This document shows positions 44,512-53,715 of a stretch of DNA of 64,000 nt, one piece after another; the first letter of the stretch is position 1; every line of letters begins with the position of its first letter. Made by a program: the position numbers and the translations under genes. This DNA is from Flavobacteriales bacterium (lineage in GTDB: Bacteria > Bacteroidota > Bacteroidia > Flavobacteriales_F > PHOS-HE28), in the NCBI GenBank assembly GCA_016788205.1, contig JAEUTA010000012.1:32835-96834 (forward strand), in the 5' to 3' direction. Below the pieces are notes generated by a model. That model did no database searches. It had not been told where the DNA came from and was given only the letters and a program-made list of their open reading frames with translations.

Positions 44512-45639
44512 ATGACACGCACTTTCATTCCGAGCATCGCTCTCGTCTCGATCATCGCCTGTACCGGTGCTGCTGGTCAACGCGCCGTCGAAGTCTCCGT
44601 GGAAGGTGGAGCAGGACGCACAGTGTATTTCGACCGCTTCGACAACAACCGTCCCGTACATGTTGATTCGGTGAAGCTCGATGCCAACGGCAAAGGCAGC
44701 TTGAAGATCCCGGCCATGCCGCTCGACTTCTACCGCCTGGTCATGGATCAGGACCAATTGGTGATCGCCTTGGACAGCGCGGAGAGCTTGTCCATTGAAG
44801 CCACGCTCGGTCGGCTGTCCATACCAACGAAGGTCGCTGGCTCCAGGCATAGCGAAGCACTCCAGACATTCTCCAACGATGCACGCGCATTCGATGAGGA
44901 GCACACGAAGTTGAAGGCCGCCGTGGCACAAGGAGATACAGCCCAGCTTGCCCGCTTCAACGCACTTACCACGGCTTACTACGAACAGTGCAAAGCATTC
45001 GCATCGGAACATGCGGGATCACCTGCAGCGCTGACCGCGCTTGGCCGTTTGAACATGTTGCAGGATCTACAGCTCTTCAAGATGGTACGCGACAGCCTGC
45101 GCGTGAGCATGCCCCGATCCACCTACTTCGCCATGTTCCGGGACCAGGTGGACCGCGTTGATCAGCAGCAAGTGGCTATGCGCATGCAAGAGGAAGAAAT
45201 GAAACGCCTCAGCAATCTTCTACCCGTTGGCGGAGCGGCCCCGGAGATCAACCAGCAGACGCCCGAAGGAGGTTCGTTCGCCTTGAGCAAGTTGCGCGGC
45301 AAGATCGTTCTTATCGACTTCTGGGCCAGCTGGTGCCGCCCGTGCCGCATCGAGAACCCCAACGTGAAGAAGGTGTACGCGAAGTATGCATCCAAAGGCT
45401 TCGAGATACTCGGGGTCTCGCTGGATCGCGACCATGCAGCCTGGGTAAAAGCCATCAAGGACGACGGCCTGCCTTGGAAGCACGTCAGCGACCTCGGCTT
45501 CTGGAACAATGCAGCGGCACAGGAATATGGCGTGCAGAGCATCCCCTACACCGTACTCGTGGACCGTGAAGGGAACATCATTGAGAAAGGCCTCCGTGGC
45601 GAACAGCTCGAAAGCCGACTTGCCGAACTGCTGAAATGA
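44512..45639 (+). CDS. TlpA-family thioredoxin with DUF4369-like N-terminal domain
   Basis: Periplasmic thiol-disulfide protein of 375 residues. A signal peptide (about 1-23) precedes a DUF4369-like domain (VEVSVEGGAGRTVYFDRF...), helical linker, and a C-terminal thioredoxin fold with the pair in FWASWCRPCRIENP, GVSLDRDHAAWV and cis-Pro in IPYTVLVD. These proteins are common in Bacteroidota and act in periplasmic reduction. It starts 9 bp after gatB and overlaps the peptidase gene by 4 nt (ATGA). Confidence 0.9.
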   Translation: MTRTFIPSIALVSIIACTGAAGQRAVEVSVEGGAGRTVYFDRFDNNRPVHVDSVKLDANGKGSLKIPAMPLDFYRLVMDQDQLVIALDSAESLSIEATLGRLSIPTKVAGSRHSEALQTFSNDARAFDEEHTKLKAAVAQGDTAQLARFNALTTAYYEQCKAFASEHAGSPAALTALGRLNMLQDLQLFKMVRDSLRVSMPRSTYFAMFRDQVDRVDQQQVAMRMQEEEMKRLSNLLPVGGAAPEINQQTPEGGSFALSKLRGKIVLIDFWASWCRPCRIENPNVKKVYAKYASKGFEILGVSLDRDHAAWVKAIKDDGLPWKHVSDLGFWNNAAAQEYGVQSIPYTVLVDREGNIIEKGLRGEQLESRLAELLK

Positions 45640-48600
45640 CCCTTCGGCACATCCTCTGCTTGAGCGGGCTCCTCGGCCCGCTCTGGGCATTGGGGCAGGC
45701 ATACTTCCAGCAGGCGGTGGATTATGTGATCAACGTGCGACTGGATGACAGGTCGCACGTGTTGCATGCTGAGGAGACCTTCACCTACCACAACAACAGC
45801 GCGACCACGCTTGATACGATGTGGATCCATCTGTGGCCGAACGCCTACCGTGACCGTACCACCGCCTTGTGCGAACAACTCGATGGGCACGGCGAACTGG
45901 ACCTGCACTTTGCCACCGAAGAAGAACGCGGTTGGATCGATAGCCTCGACTTCAAAGCGGATGATGTGACCGTGGCGTGGGGCTACCACGCGCAACACGC
46001 TGACATCGGCTGGATCAAACTGAACGCACCGCTCACACCTGGCCAGCGCGTACGGATCAGCACACCCTTCCGCGTGAAGATCCCGGATGGAAAATTCTCG
46101 CGCCTCGGTCACACTGGACAGGCCTACTACATCACGCAGTGGTATCCGAAACCCGCCGTGTTCGATGCGCAAGGCTGGCATGCGATGCCCTACTTCACAC
46201 AAGGCGAGTTCTACAGCGAGTTCGGCAGCTTCGATGTCTCCATCACCCTTCCCGCGAACTACATCGTGGGAGCAACAGGTGTTCTGCAGAACGAGCGTGA
46301 GACCGCATGGATGGACTCGCTATCGACGACCCCTTACAAGGTTGATCAGTACTTGGAGGACATCGCCAGCATCTCGCGTTACAAGACCATTCCTTCAAGC
46401 GCGAACACGAAAACACTGCGCTTCACGCAGGACCGTGTGCACGACTTCGCGTGGTTCAGCAACAAACGTTTCATCGTACGCAAGAGCGAAGTGGCGCTGC
46501 TGAAGAGCGGACGTACCGTAAAGACCTGGGCACTCTTCACCCCGAAGAACGCCAAACTGTGGGAAGATGCGGTGAGCTACGTGAACGAGAGCGTCCGCTT
46601 CTACAGCGAATGGGTGGGCGACTATCCATACGATGCGTGCACCGCTGTGGATGGGACGATCAGTGCCGGTGGCGGCATGGAGTATCCAATGATTACCATC
46701 ATCGGTGATACAGGTGACAAACAGTCGCTGGACAACGTGATCACGCACGAGGTAGGTCACAACTGGTTCTTCGGCATCCTTGGCAGCAACGAACGCGACC
46801 ATGCCTGGATGGACGAGGGCATGAACAGCTTCGTGGAACTGCAGTACATGCGGGCCCGTTACCCTGGGAACCGCCTGACCATCGGTGGGCTCGAATTCTT
46901 GTCAGACATACTCGGCGACCTGCCGGATGGCCACCGGATGCAGAACGAAGGGATGTACCGCCTGAACGCGCGGCGCAACCTGGATCAACCGCTGAACCTG
47001 ACCTCCGCCGACTACACCAGCACGAACTACGGGTGCATGGTGTATGCGAAGAGCGCATTGGTGTTCGATCATTTGATGGCTTACATCGGAGACGATTCGA
47101 TGAAGCGTTGTTTGAACGCCTACTACGATGACTGGAGGTTCAAACATCCACAGCCACAGGATATGCGCAAGGTGTTCGAGCGTGAGAGTGGACACAATCT
47201 GAACTGGGTCTTCGATGGACTCATTGGGACCGGCGAGAAGTTTGACTTCAAAGCCGTCCGCCTCCTGCCTCAGGATGTAGACCAAATGCCCATTCCAACA
47301 TTGATCTCTGATTATGAGAGTGGCGTCCCAGTTCCAATCACAGGTTATTGCGGGAACGATAGTCTCGGAACGATGTGGACTATGGCGCAGCCGCGGTGGA
47401 ACACCTTCCCAGATCAGCTTCCTTGGGGCAAGGCTGACCGTTTCCACATCGATGCTGGCAACCGCACCCTCGACATCGACCGCCGCAACAACAGCGTTCG
47501 CTCGCATGGTCTCTTCCGCCGATGCGCACCGCTTCAATTCAAGTGGTTGCTCGGTGTTGAGCAGAATGATAAGCGCACAGTCTACTACACGCCCCTTCCT
47601 GCCTGGAACGGCAACGATGGTTGGCAACTCGGCCTCGCGGCGTACAACACCACCTTCCCCTCCCAACGCACGGAATGGGTGGTTGCACCGATGTACGGGC
47701 TCGCCAGCGAACGCTGGGGCGGCGCAGCGCGCATCGAACACCACTTCGATCGCATGCGCAGCCGGATGTTCCAGAACATCACGTTGGGTGTGAGCGGTCG
47801 TTCCGCATCGGAGTTCCGTGACCATGATGTTGTGGCTTGGTACGATAAGGTGTCGCCCTACGTACACCTCGACCTGAAACGTGACCCACTGAACAAACCG
47901 TGGCAGCATCGGATCACCTGGCGTGGTGTGTACCTGAACAATGCCAGTCGCTCTCGCACAAGGGATGGGATCGAAGTCGATCGTTCTTACGAGGACTATT
48001 ACATGGAGCTGCAATACCGCGCCGAGGACAAGAGCAAATTGCACCGCTCGCTGATCCTTCCCACGGTTACGCACAACACCGGCTTCCTGCGCGCTTCGCT
48101 GGAACTGCGCCAAGCCTTTGCACTGAACGACCACAACGACGAGATCCGCTTCCGGGCGTTCGTTGGTTCATTCCTCTGGAAACGCGATGACCGCCTGTAC
48201 AACGGCCTTCATGCCTGGGGACTTAGCTGGGGCACGGAGGACATGCTGTACGACCATGCCTACCTGGAGCGCAATGCCCGCGACCATTTCACGCAACGCC
48301 AATACAATACGCAGCAAGGCGCATTCAAAACGCCCTTCCTGCAGGGCGGCAGTGATTCGTGGATAGCGGCATTGAACATGGAGATCGATGTGCCCGTACC
48401 CTTGCCCTTGGCCCTCTTCGGAAGCGTGGGTGTCGTACCGATCACCGTGATCGACCGCTACGGCCCAAAGGAAAGTTCAGCAGCCTATTTTGAGGCTGGT
48501 ATCGGTGTGACCGCCGTTCGCGATGTGCTGGAGATCTGGTTCCCGCTGGTGGTGAGCAACCGCATCGCCGACGAAGAGAAGTTCCTGGACCGCGCCGTGA

Positions 48601-48674
48601 CCGATCGGATCCGTTTCATCTTCGCGTTCGACAAACTGGATCCCACAAAGGCCGTCCGCAACATCAAACCGTGA
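45636..48674 (+). CDS. M1-family metallopeptidase, secreted
   Basis: Zinc aminopeptidase-like protein of 1012 residues with a signal peptide (about 1-20). The zinc site is H371-E372-V-G-H375 followed by E394 (HExxH-x18-E), and the substrate motif GGMEYP lies upstream. The last 370 residues are beta-rich (for example RVYLNNASR-type strands and RFIFAFDKLDP at the end), typical of large Bacteroidota M1 proteins, some of which may sit in the outer membrane. It overlaps both neighbours by 4 nt and is part of the TlpA-M1-lpxH string. Confidence 0.88.
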   Translation: MTLRHILCLSGLLGPLWALGQAYFQQAVDYVINVRLDDRSHVLHAEETFTYHNNSATTLDTMWIHLWPNAYRDRTTALCEQLDGHGELDLHFATEEERGWIDSLDFKADDVTVAWGYHAQHADIGWIKLNAPLTPGQRVRISTPFRVKIPDGKFSRLGHTGQAYYITQWYPKPAVFDAQGWHAMPYFTQGEFYSEFGSFDVSITLPANYIVGATGVLQNERETAWMDSLSTTPYKVDQYLEDIASISRYKTIPSSANTKTLRFTQDRVHDFAWFSNKRFIVRKSEVALLKSGRTVKTWALFTPKNAKLWEDAVSYVNESVRFYSEWVGDYPYDACTAVDGTISAGGGMEYPMITIIGDTGDKQSLDNVITHEVGHNWFFGILGSNERDHAWMDEGMNSFVELQYMRARYPGNRLTIGGLEFLSDILGDLPDGHRMQNEGMYRLNARRNLDQPLNLTSADYTSTNYGCMVYAKSALVFDHLMAYIGDDSMKRCLNAYYDDWRFKHPQPQDMRKVFERESGHNLNWVFDGLIGTGEKFDFKAVRLLPQDVDQMPIPTLISDYESGVPVPITGYCGNDSLGTMWTMAQPRWNTFPDQLPWGKADRFHIDAGNRTLDIDRRNNSVRSHGLFRRCAPLQFKWLLGVEQNDKRTVYYTPLPAWNGNDGWQLGLAAYNTTFPSQRTEWVVAPMYGLASERWGGAARIEHHFDRMRSRMFQNITLGVSGRSASEFRDHDVVAWYDKVSPYVHLDLKRDPLNKPWQHRITWRGVYLNNASRSRTRDGIEVDRSYEDYYMELQYRAEDKSKLHRSLILPTVTHNTGFLRASLELRQAFALNDHNDEIRFRAFVGSFLWKRDDRLYNGLHAWGLSWGTEDMLYDHAYLERNARDHFTQRQYNTQQGAFKTPFLQGGSDSWIAALNMEIDVPVPLPLALFGSVGVVPITVIDRYGPKESSAAYFEAGIGVTAVRDVLEIWFPLVVSNRIADEEKFLDRAVTDRIRFIFAFDKLDPTKAVRNIKP

Positions 48675-49465
48675 GCGCGCGCATCTACTTCCTCGGCGAC
48701 TTCCACTTGGGAGTGCCTGATGCGGCAAGCAGCCTGGCACGGGAGAAACGCATCGTGGCGTTCCTGGATGAAGCCGCAAAGGATGCGACGGAGATCATCC
48801 TGATGGGTGATCTGTTCGATTTCTGGTTCGAGTACAAGTATGCTGTGCCTCGCGGTTATGTGCGTTTCCTTGGGAAGATCGCAGAGTTGACCGACCGTGG
48901 CATTCCCGTGCATCTCTTCATCGGGAACCACGACATGTGGATCTTCGACTACGTGCCGAAGGAGACCGGTGTGATCGTGCACCGCGAGCCGATCGAACGC
49001 ACGATCGACGGCAAGAAGTTCTTGATCGGGCACGGCGATGGGCTTGGCCCCGGCGACCATGGTTACAAGTTCATCAAGAAGGTGTTCCGCAATCCGGTGT
49101 GCCAGTGGTTGTTCGCCCGCATGCACCCGAACTTCGGCTTGTGGCTGGGTGATTTCTGGAGCGGCCGCAGCCGCAAGAAGAGCTACGAGAACGACCGCAA
49201 GTGGCTGGGCGAGGACAAGGAATGGCTCGTGCAGTACTGCAAGGAGCAGCTGGCAACCGAGCACTATGACTACATGCTCTTCGGGCACCGCCACTTACCG
49301 ATCGACATGGAGGTGAAAGCAGGTTCGCGCTACATCAACCTCGGCGACTGGATCACCTACTACACGTACGGTGTGTTCGATGGAACGCAACTAACGTTGA
49401 TGAAACGCATGAGCGATGGGCCGCTGAGCGGAGATGTGCGGATCACGGGTGGACCGGCGGCTTGA
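48671..49465 (+). CDS. lpxH: UDP-2,3-diacylglucosamine diphosphatase LpxH
   Basis: Metallophosphatase of 264 residues in lipid A synthesis, hydrolysing UDP-2,3-diacylglucosamine to lipid X. Metal-binding motifs are FLGDFHLG, LMGDLFDFWFE, FIGNHDMW, IGHGDGLGPGD and FGHRHLP. It starts with GTG, overlapping the peptidase stop by 4 nt. The hydrophobic FARMHPNFGLWLGDFW segment is the usual membrane-facing insertion. A repeat hairpin lies just after its stop, between it and the convergent gap gene. Confidence 0.93.
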   Translation: MSARIYFLGDFHLGVPDAASSLAREKRIVAFLDEAAKDATEIILMGDLFDFWFEYKYAVPRGYVRFLGKIAELTDRGIPVHLFIGNHDMWIFDYVPKETGVIVHREPIERTIDGKKFLIGHGDGLGPGDHGYKFIKKVFRNPVCQWLFARMHPNFGLWLGDFWSGRSRKKSYENDRKWLGEDKEWLVQYCKEQLATEHYDYMLFGHRHLPIDMEVKAGSRYINLGDWITYYTYGVFDGTQLTLMKRMSDGPLSGDVRITGGPAA

Positions 49466-49475
49466 AAGGGCGCGC

Positions 49476-49506
49476 AGTAGGCAGTAGTGCTGCAATACTG
49501 CCTACT
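49476..49506. repeat. Heptad-repeat hairpin between lpxH and gap
   Basis: AGTAGGCAGTA and TACTGCCTACT form an 11-bp perfect inverted repeat with a 9-nt loop, sharing CTGCCTACTACC with the element inside lpxK. It lies in the 44-bp gap between two convergent stop codons and may serve as a terminator for both. Confidence 0.65.
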
Positions 49507-49509
49507 ACC

Positions 49510-50505
49510 TCACTGTTTTCCCAAGCGCGCTACAAGATCCACCAACCGGCTGCTGTATCCGTACTCGTTGTCGTACCAGCCCATGATCTTCACCATGTTG
49601 CCGACAACGCTGGTAAGCTGCGCGTCGAAGATGCAGCTGTTGGGGTCGCCGACGATGTCCACGCTAACGATGGGGTCCTCGGTGTAACGCAGGATGCCTT
49701 TCAACTTGCCCTCAGCGAGCTGCTTGAAGTGCGCATTGATCTCCTCGGCGCTCTTCAGGTTCTTCACTCGAACGGTGATGTCGGTGATCGATCCATCGGG
49801 CACGGGTACGCGGATGCCACCGCCACCCAGGCGGCCATCGAGCTCCGGGAAGATGCGGGTGATCGCTTTCGCAGCGCCGGTAGTCGTGGGCACCATGCTC
49901 ACCGCAGCAGCCCGCGCGCGACGCAGGTCTTTGTGCGGCGCATCGTGCAGGCGCTGATCACCGGTGTAGCTGTGTACGGTAGTGATGTAGCCATCCTCAA
50001 TGCCACAGAGATCGCGGATGCCCATGATCATCGGGGCGGCGCAGTTGGTGGTGCAGCTCGCATTGGAGATGATGTCGTCCGTTCCATCGAGCACATGATC
50101 ATTCACGCCGAGCACGACCGTCTTGATGTCGGCATCCTTGGCCGGTGCGGATAGAACGACCCTCTTCGCTCCTGCCTTCAAATGCGCGGAAGCCTTTTCG
50201 CGGCTGAGGAAAAGACCTGTGCTCTCGATGACCACATCGATGCCGAGCTTGCCCCAGGGCAATGCCGCCGGATCCTTCTCCGCGAACGCCTTGATCTTCT
50301 TGCCACCAAGAATGAGGTGCTCAGCATCGTGACCGACCTGGCCTTTGAACACACCATGTACCGAATCGTATTTGAACAGATGCGCGAGCGTGGCATTGTC
50401 CGCGAGGTCGTTCACGGCGACGAGCTCGATGTCCTTGCGATCCTGCAACAAACGAGCGGTAACACGTCCGATACGACCGAATCCGTTGATGGCTACACGT
50501 AGCAT
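49510..50505 (-). CDS. gap: Glyceraldehyde-3-phosphate dehydrogenase
   Basis: Glycolytic GAPDH of 331 residues, the standard length. NAD-binding starts at VAINGFGRIGR, the catalytic Cys is in SNASCTTNC, and HSYTGDQRLHDAPHKD, ARAAAVSMVPTTTGAA and WYDNEYGYS complete the family signatures. The ATG at 50505 matches the family N-terminus (MLRVAINGFG); the frame continues to 50538 without adding conserved sequence. It is convergent with lpxH. Confidence 0.95.
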   Translation of the reverse strand: MLRVAINGFGRIGRVTARLLQDRKDIELVAVNDLADNATLAHLFKYDSVHGVFKGQVGHDAEHLILGGKKIKAFAEKDPAALPWGKLGIDVVIESTGLFLSREKASAHLKAGAKRVVLSAPAKDADIKTVVLGVNDHVLDGTDDIISNASCTTNCAAPMIMGIRDLCGIEDGYITTVHSYTGDQRLHDAPHKDLRRARAAAVSMVPTTTGAAKAITRIFPELDGRLGGGGIRVPVPDGSITDITVRVKNLKSAEEINAHFKQLAEGKLKGILRYTEDPIVSVDIVGDPNSCIFDAQLTSVVGNMVKIMGWYDNEYGYSSRLVDLVARLGKQ

Positions 50506-50595
50506 GTGCGTATGATGTTGGGTACCGAGCAGACGCAAGCGAATGCCCGGCAGTTGTGTACTGATGAATGTCCGGTGCGAGGGATGCTCTTCAAC

Positions 50596-51471
50596 TCAGA
50601 AGAGATGCTTCTCGGCGTGGTAACTGCTGCGAACGAGCGGGCCGCTCTCCACGTAACGGAAGCCCTTGGCCATGCCCACTTCCTTGAAGCGCGCGAAACG
50701 GTCCGGATGGATGAACTCTGCAACAGGCAGGTGCGCCTTCGTGGGTTGCAGGTATTGACCGAGCGTAAGGATATCCACACCAACACTGCGCAGATCGTCC
50801 ATGCTTTCTTCCACTTCTTGATCGCTCTCGCCGAGGCCGAGCATGATGCCGCTCTTCGTGCGAAGCCCCGCGCGCTTGGAACGCATGAGCACTTCGAGGC
50901 TGCGGTCATACTTCGCCTGGATGCGCACTTGTTTTGTGAGGCGGCGCACCGTTTCCAGGTTGTGCGAGAGGATGTCCGGTGCGGCTTCGGTGACCACGGC
51001 GAGGTTCTCCCACTTCCCTTGGAAATCGGGGATGAGCGTTTCCATGGTGGTGGCCGGTGTGCGGCGGCGGATCGCACGGATGGTGCGCGCCCAGATGTCG
51101 CTGCCGCCGTCCTTTAGATCATCGCGATCCACACTGGTGATCACACAGTGCTTCACCCCCATCAATTCCACGCTGCGTGCAACGCGGGCTGGTTCGAAGG
51201 GATCCACAGCATCCGGACGGCCGGTGGCTACCGAGCAGAATCCGCAGCTGCGCGTACATACGTTGCCGAGGATCATGAACGTGGCCGTTCCCGCACCCCA
51301 ACATTCACCCATGTTGGGACAGTTACCGCTCTGGCAGATGGTGTGCAGCTTGTGCTCGCTGACGATGCCCGCCACCTTGCGGTAGTTCTCGCCGATGGGC
51401 AGTTTCACCCGCAGCCAATCGGGCTTGCGCACCCGCTCCACCTTCTCGGTCACTTCCACCTTTTCGCTCAT
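50596..51471 (-). CDS. lipA: Lipoyl synthase
   Basis: Radical SAM enzyme of 291 residues that inserts two sulfurs into octanoyl groups on carrier proteins. It has the auxiliary cluster motif C-x4-C-x5-C in [12 protein letters not shown] and the radical SAM motif C-x3-C-x2-C in [10 protein letters not shown]-terminal [11 protein letters not shown] carries the terminal Ser. The start overlaps the stop of the upstream gene by 4 nt, so it is the second gene of a transcript starting at 52217. Confidence 0.95.
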   Translation of the reverse strand: MSEKVEVTEKVERVRKPDWLRVKLPIGENYRKVAGIVSEHKLHTICQSGNCPNMGECWGAGTATFMILGNVCTRSCGFCSVATGRPDAVDPFEPARVARSVELMGVKHCVITSVDRDDLKDGGSDIWARTIRAIRRRTPATTMETLIPDFQGKWENLAVVTEAAPDILSHNLETVRRLTKQVRIQAKYDRSLEVLMRSKRAGLRTKSGIMLGLGESDQEVEESMDDLRSVGVDILTLGQYLQPTKAHLPVAEFIHPDRFARFKEVGMAKGFRYVESGPLVRSSYHAEKHLF

Positions 51472-52217
51472 GTGTACTTCTTGCCGAATTGCAGGGCCAG
51501 ATAGAATTCAAAGAAGAACTGCTTGTTGTTCACGCCTTCCAATTCCGCCATGATCGGGAGCGTCTTTTGATACGCATCCATCGTAGCGCCCACTTCGATA
51601 CCCTTCAACCCGGTGACCTGCCCGGAGTATTCAAAACTGAACGCCACCTTGGCGAACGCACCGGTGTACAGGTTCATCTCGCCCATTCCGTTGAACCACG
51701 TCGCCCGTCCATAGATGTTCTGTACGTCGTGTATGGCGGGATCATACCGCTCCACCACAATGCTCTCGTATGGGATCCGATCCGGCTTGCCGATCTGCAG
51801 ATATACCGGCTTCAGAAGTCCCAAGGACGGGCCGAGACCCCAGATGAAATTCACCTCCACACCCGACCGTCGGATCTTATCCGTGATCTGCCACTTGCGA
51901 CCGTACGTGGGCCGCACGATCATCAGAGAATTGGCCTTGCCGTAGAAGTAACCACGCGAATCCTCGTAATACGGGTTGAAGCTTTTCACTTCCTTCGGAT
52001 GCTTCATACCCACGACCTCCACGCCCAACAAGCGACGGTCGCGCGCCGTGTTGTACTTGGCGTGATAGAACTGCAAGCCCCATCCGTCACCATGTAGCAG
52101 AATGCCGCCATGGATCTCCTTCTTGTAGGGCACACGCGTCTCCTCGTAGATCGTTTGCTGCGCATGCGCCGTATGCAGGAACAGCAGCAGGAAGATCGGG
52201 TAGAGGATCGAACGCAT
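51468..52217 (-). CDS. Hypothetical secreted, barrel-like protein before lipA
   Basis: Protein of 249 residues with a signal peptide (to HTAHAQ). The rest is rich in alternating strands ([67 protein letters not shown]) and ends [16 protein letters not shown], so an outer-membrane barrel is likely. I do not know its function. It overlaps lipA by 4 nt and has a TAGCTTTG -7 element 11 bp upstream, so it leads the operon. Confidence 0.78.
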   Translation of the reverse strand: MRSILYPIFLLLFLHTAHAQQTIYEETRVPYKKEIHGGILLHGDGWGLQFYHAKYNTARDRRLLGVEVVGMKHPKEVKSFNPYYEDSRGYFYGKANSLMIVRPTYGRKWQITDKIRRSGVEVNFIWGLGPSLGLLKPVYLQIGKPDRIPYESIVVERYDPAIHDVQNIYGRATWFNGMGEMNLYTGAFAKVAFSFEYSGQVTGLKGIEVGATMDAYQKTLPIMAELEGVNNKQFFFEFYLALQFGKKYT

Positions 52218-52228
52218 TAGTAGGCCAA

Positions 52229-52236
52229 CAAAGCTA
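52229..52236 (-). promoter_or_regulatory. -7 element for the lipA operon
   Basis: On the minus strand TAGCTTTG matches TAnnTTTG and ends 11 nt before the ATG at 52217. I see no strong -33 element. The divergent OsmC-family gene starts at 52279, so the 61-bp gap must hold both promoters. Confidence 0.45.
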
Positions 52237-52278
52237 CGACCTCAACGCTACCTTGGCCCATCACAGTACCACCCGACC

Positions 52279-52692
52279 ATGTCCACGGATACCGCGAAAG
52301 TCACTTACCTCGGAGACCTACGGACCGAAGCCACCCATGTGCGCAGCGGCCAACACCTGATCACGGACGCCCCCTTGGACAATCAGGGGAAAGGTGAGGC
52401 CTTCTCTCCCAGCGACCTACTGGCCACATCGCTGGCCAGCTGCATGATGACCATCATGGGAATAGCCGCACGGGACAAGGGCATACCACTGACGAACCTC
52501 TCCGCACGGGTGGTGAAGCACATGAGCCCTCCTCCGCGTCAGGTGGCACGGATCGAGGTGCACATTGAACTGGATGCAACCGGATTAGGTGAGCGCGAAA
52601 AGTCCATCCTGGAGAACGCCGCCCATACTTGCCCGGTAGCGCGCAGCCTTCGCGCAGACCTCACGCAGGAAATACACTTCACCTATCGCTGA
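52279..52692 (+). CDS. OsmC-family peroxide-related protein
   Basis: Protein of 137 residues in the OsmC/Ohr fold, which reduces organic hydroperoxides or related thiols through two Cys. The first Cys is in SLASCMMTIMG and the second in AHTCPVARSL, as expected. The N-terminus has LGDLRTEATHVRSGQ. No signal peptide, so cytosolic. It is divergent from the lipA transcript and is closed by a strong hairpin at 52712. Confidence 0.9.
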   Translation: MSTDTAKVTYLGDLRTEATHVRSGQHLITDAPLDNQGKGEAFSPSDLLATSLASCMMTIMGIAARDKGIPLTNLSARVVKHMSPPPRQVARIEVHIELDATGLGEREKSILENAAHTCPVARSLRADLTQEIHFTYR

Positions 52693-52711
52693 TAGCGTAT
52701 GGGCATAACGA

Positions 52712-52734
52712 AGCCCGGACCAATGGTCCGGGCT
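52712..52734. terminator. Perfect hairpin between OsmC and small lipoprotein
   Basis: AGCCCGGACC and GGTCCGGGCT form a perfect 10-bp stem with a 3-nt loop. It sits between two convergent genes and can act for both, although the T run is weak. Confidence 0.7.
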
Positions 52735-52761
52735 GGAATTCAGGCGAATGCGACTGAACGA

Positions 52762-52890
52762 TCAGGCCTGTTTACCAGCAGGTGTCTTGTGCACCTTGCT
52801 GTAAGCCGGGCAGGAATGTGAAGAGCTGCATGCGGTGAGCACAGCGCTTGCCACAAGTACCACAGCGATGATCTGGAACACCTTTTTCAT
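52762..52890 (-). CDS. 42-residue lipoprotein
   Basis: Small ORF on the minus strand. The product starts KKVFQIIAVVLVASAVLTAC, an ideal lipoprotein signal with lipobox LTAC (Cys at 21), then SSSHSCPAYSKVHK and a short basic tail. The mature part is only about 22 residues with one Cys and two His. Short lipoproteins of this size with CPAY-like tails occur in Bacteroidota but have no known function. It is followed by the perfect terminator at 52712. Confidence 0.7.
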   Translation of the reverse strand: MKKVFQIIAVVLVASAVLTACSSSHSCPAYSKVHKTPAGKQA

Positions 52891-53019
52891 CGTTCGTTCG
52901 TTTGATCCTTATCGGGTTCGAGAGCGTTCTACGTGACCTTACCCCACAAAGTTAGCCTGCTTAACGCGAAAGCCTCCAAAAATGTTCCAACACGCTGTTT
53001 GTCGATCTTCGGTACCGGT

Positions 53020-53715
53020 ATGACACACACGCAGAACGCATCCACGCGTCCCGATATTGGCGAAGGCTGGTACGAAGTGCTGGCAGAGGAGTTCAACTCG
53101 GCCTATTTCGGCGAATTGAAGGCTTTCCTCGTAGCCGAGCGCGCGGCGCATACCGTCTATCCGAGAGCCCGGAACATCTTCGCCGCCTTCCATCACACCC
53201 CCTTTAGCAAGGTCCGCGTGGTATTGCTCGGGCAGGACCCCTATCATGGACCGGGACAGGCACATGGCCTTTGCTTCTCCGTGCCCCGTGGAATTCCTGC
53301 GCCGCCGTCGCTCCAGAACATGTTCGCCGAATTGGAACGGGATATCGGCATGCCGCGGCCTGCGCACGGAGACCTCTCTTCCTGGGCGGAACAAGGGGTG
53401 CTCCTGATCAATGCCACCCTCACGGTTCGTGCCGGGGAGGCTGGCTCGCACCAAGGCAAGGGATGGGAGCGCTTCACCGATGCGGTGATCCGTGCGGTCT
53501 CGGAACAGCACACCGGGGTGATCTTCCTGCTTTGGGGACGATACGCCCAGCAGAAGGCTACGCTGGTGGACACCGGTCGGCACTACATCCTTCAAGCACC
53601 TCACCCCTCGCCTCTTTCCGCGCATCGTGGCTTCATCGGTTGTGGACATTTCTCCAAGGTGAACGAGTTGCTGACAGCGCAGGGAAAGACCTCCATCGAC
53701 TGGTCCCTGCCATGA
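53020..53715 (+). CDS. ung: Uracil-DNA glycosylase
   Basis: Family 1 UDG of 231 residues, removing uracil from DNA. The catalytic water-activating motif is GQDPYHGPGQAHGLCFSV and the leucine-loop motif is HPSPLSAHRGFIGCGHFS; LLINATLTV is the uracil pocket. The frame upstream to 52933 has no family similarity, so the ATG at 53020 is chosen. GATCTTCG at 53004-53011 could be a degenerate -7 element. It overlaps the Omp85-like gene by 4 nt. Confidence 0.95.
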   Translation: MTHTQNASTRPDIGEGWYEVLAEEFNSAYFGELKAFLVAERAAHTVYPRARNIFAAFHHTPFSKVRVVLLGQDPYHGPGQAHGLCFSVPRGIPAPPSLQNMFAELERDIGMPRPAHGDLSSWAEQGVLLINATLTVRAGEAGSHQGKGWERFTDAVIRAVSEQHTGVIFLLWGRYAQQKATLVDTGRHYILQAPHPSPLSAHRGFIGCGHFSKVNELLTAQGKTSIDWSLP

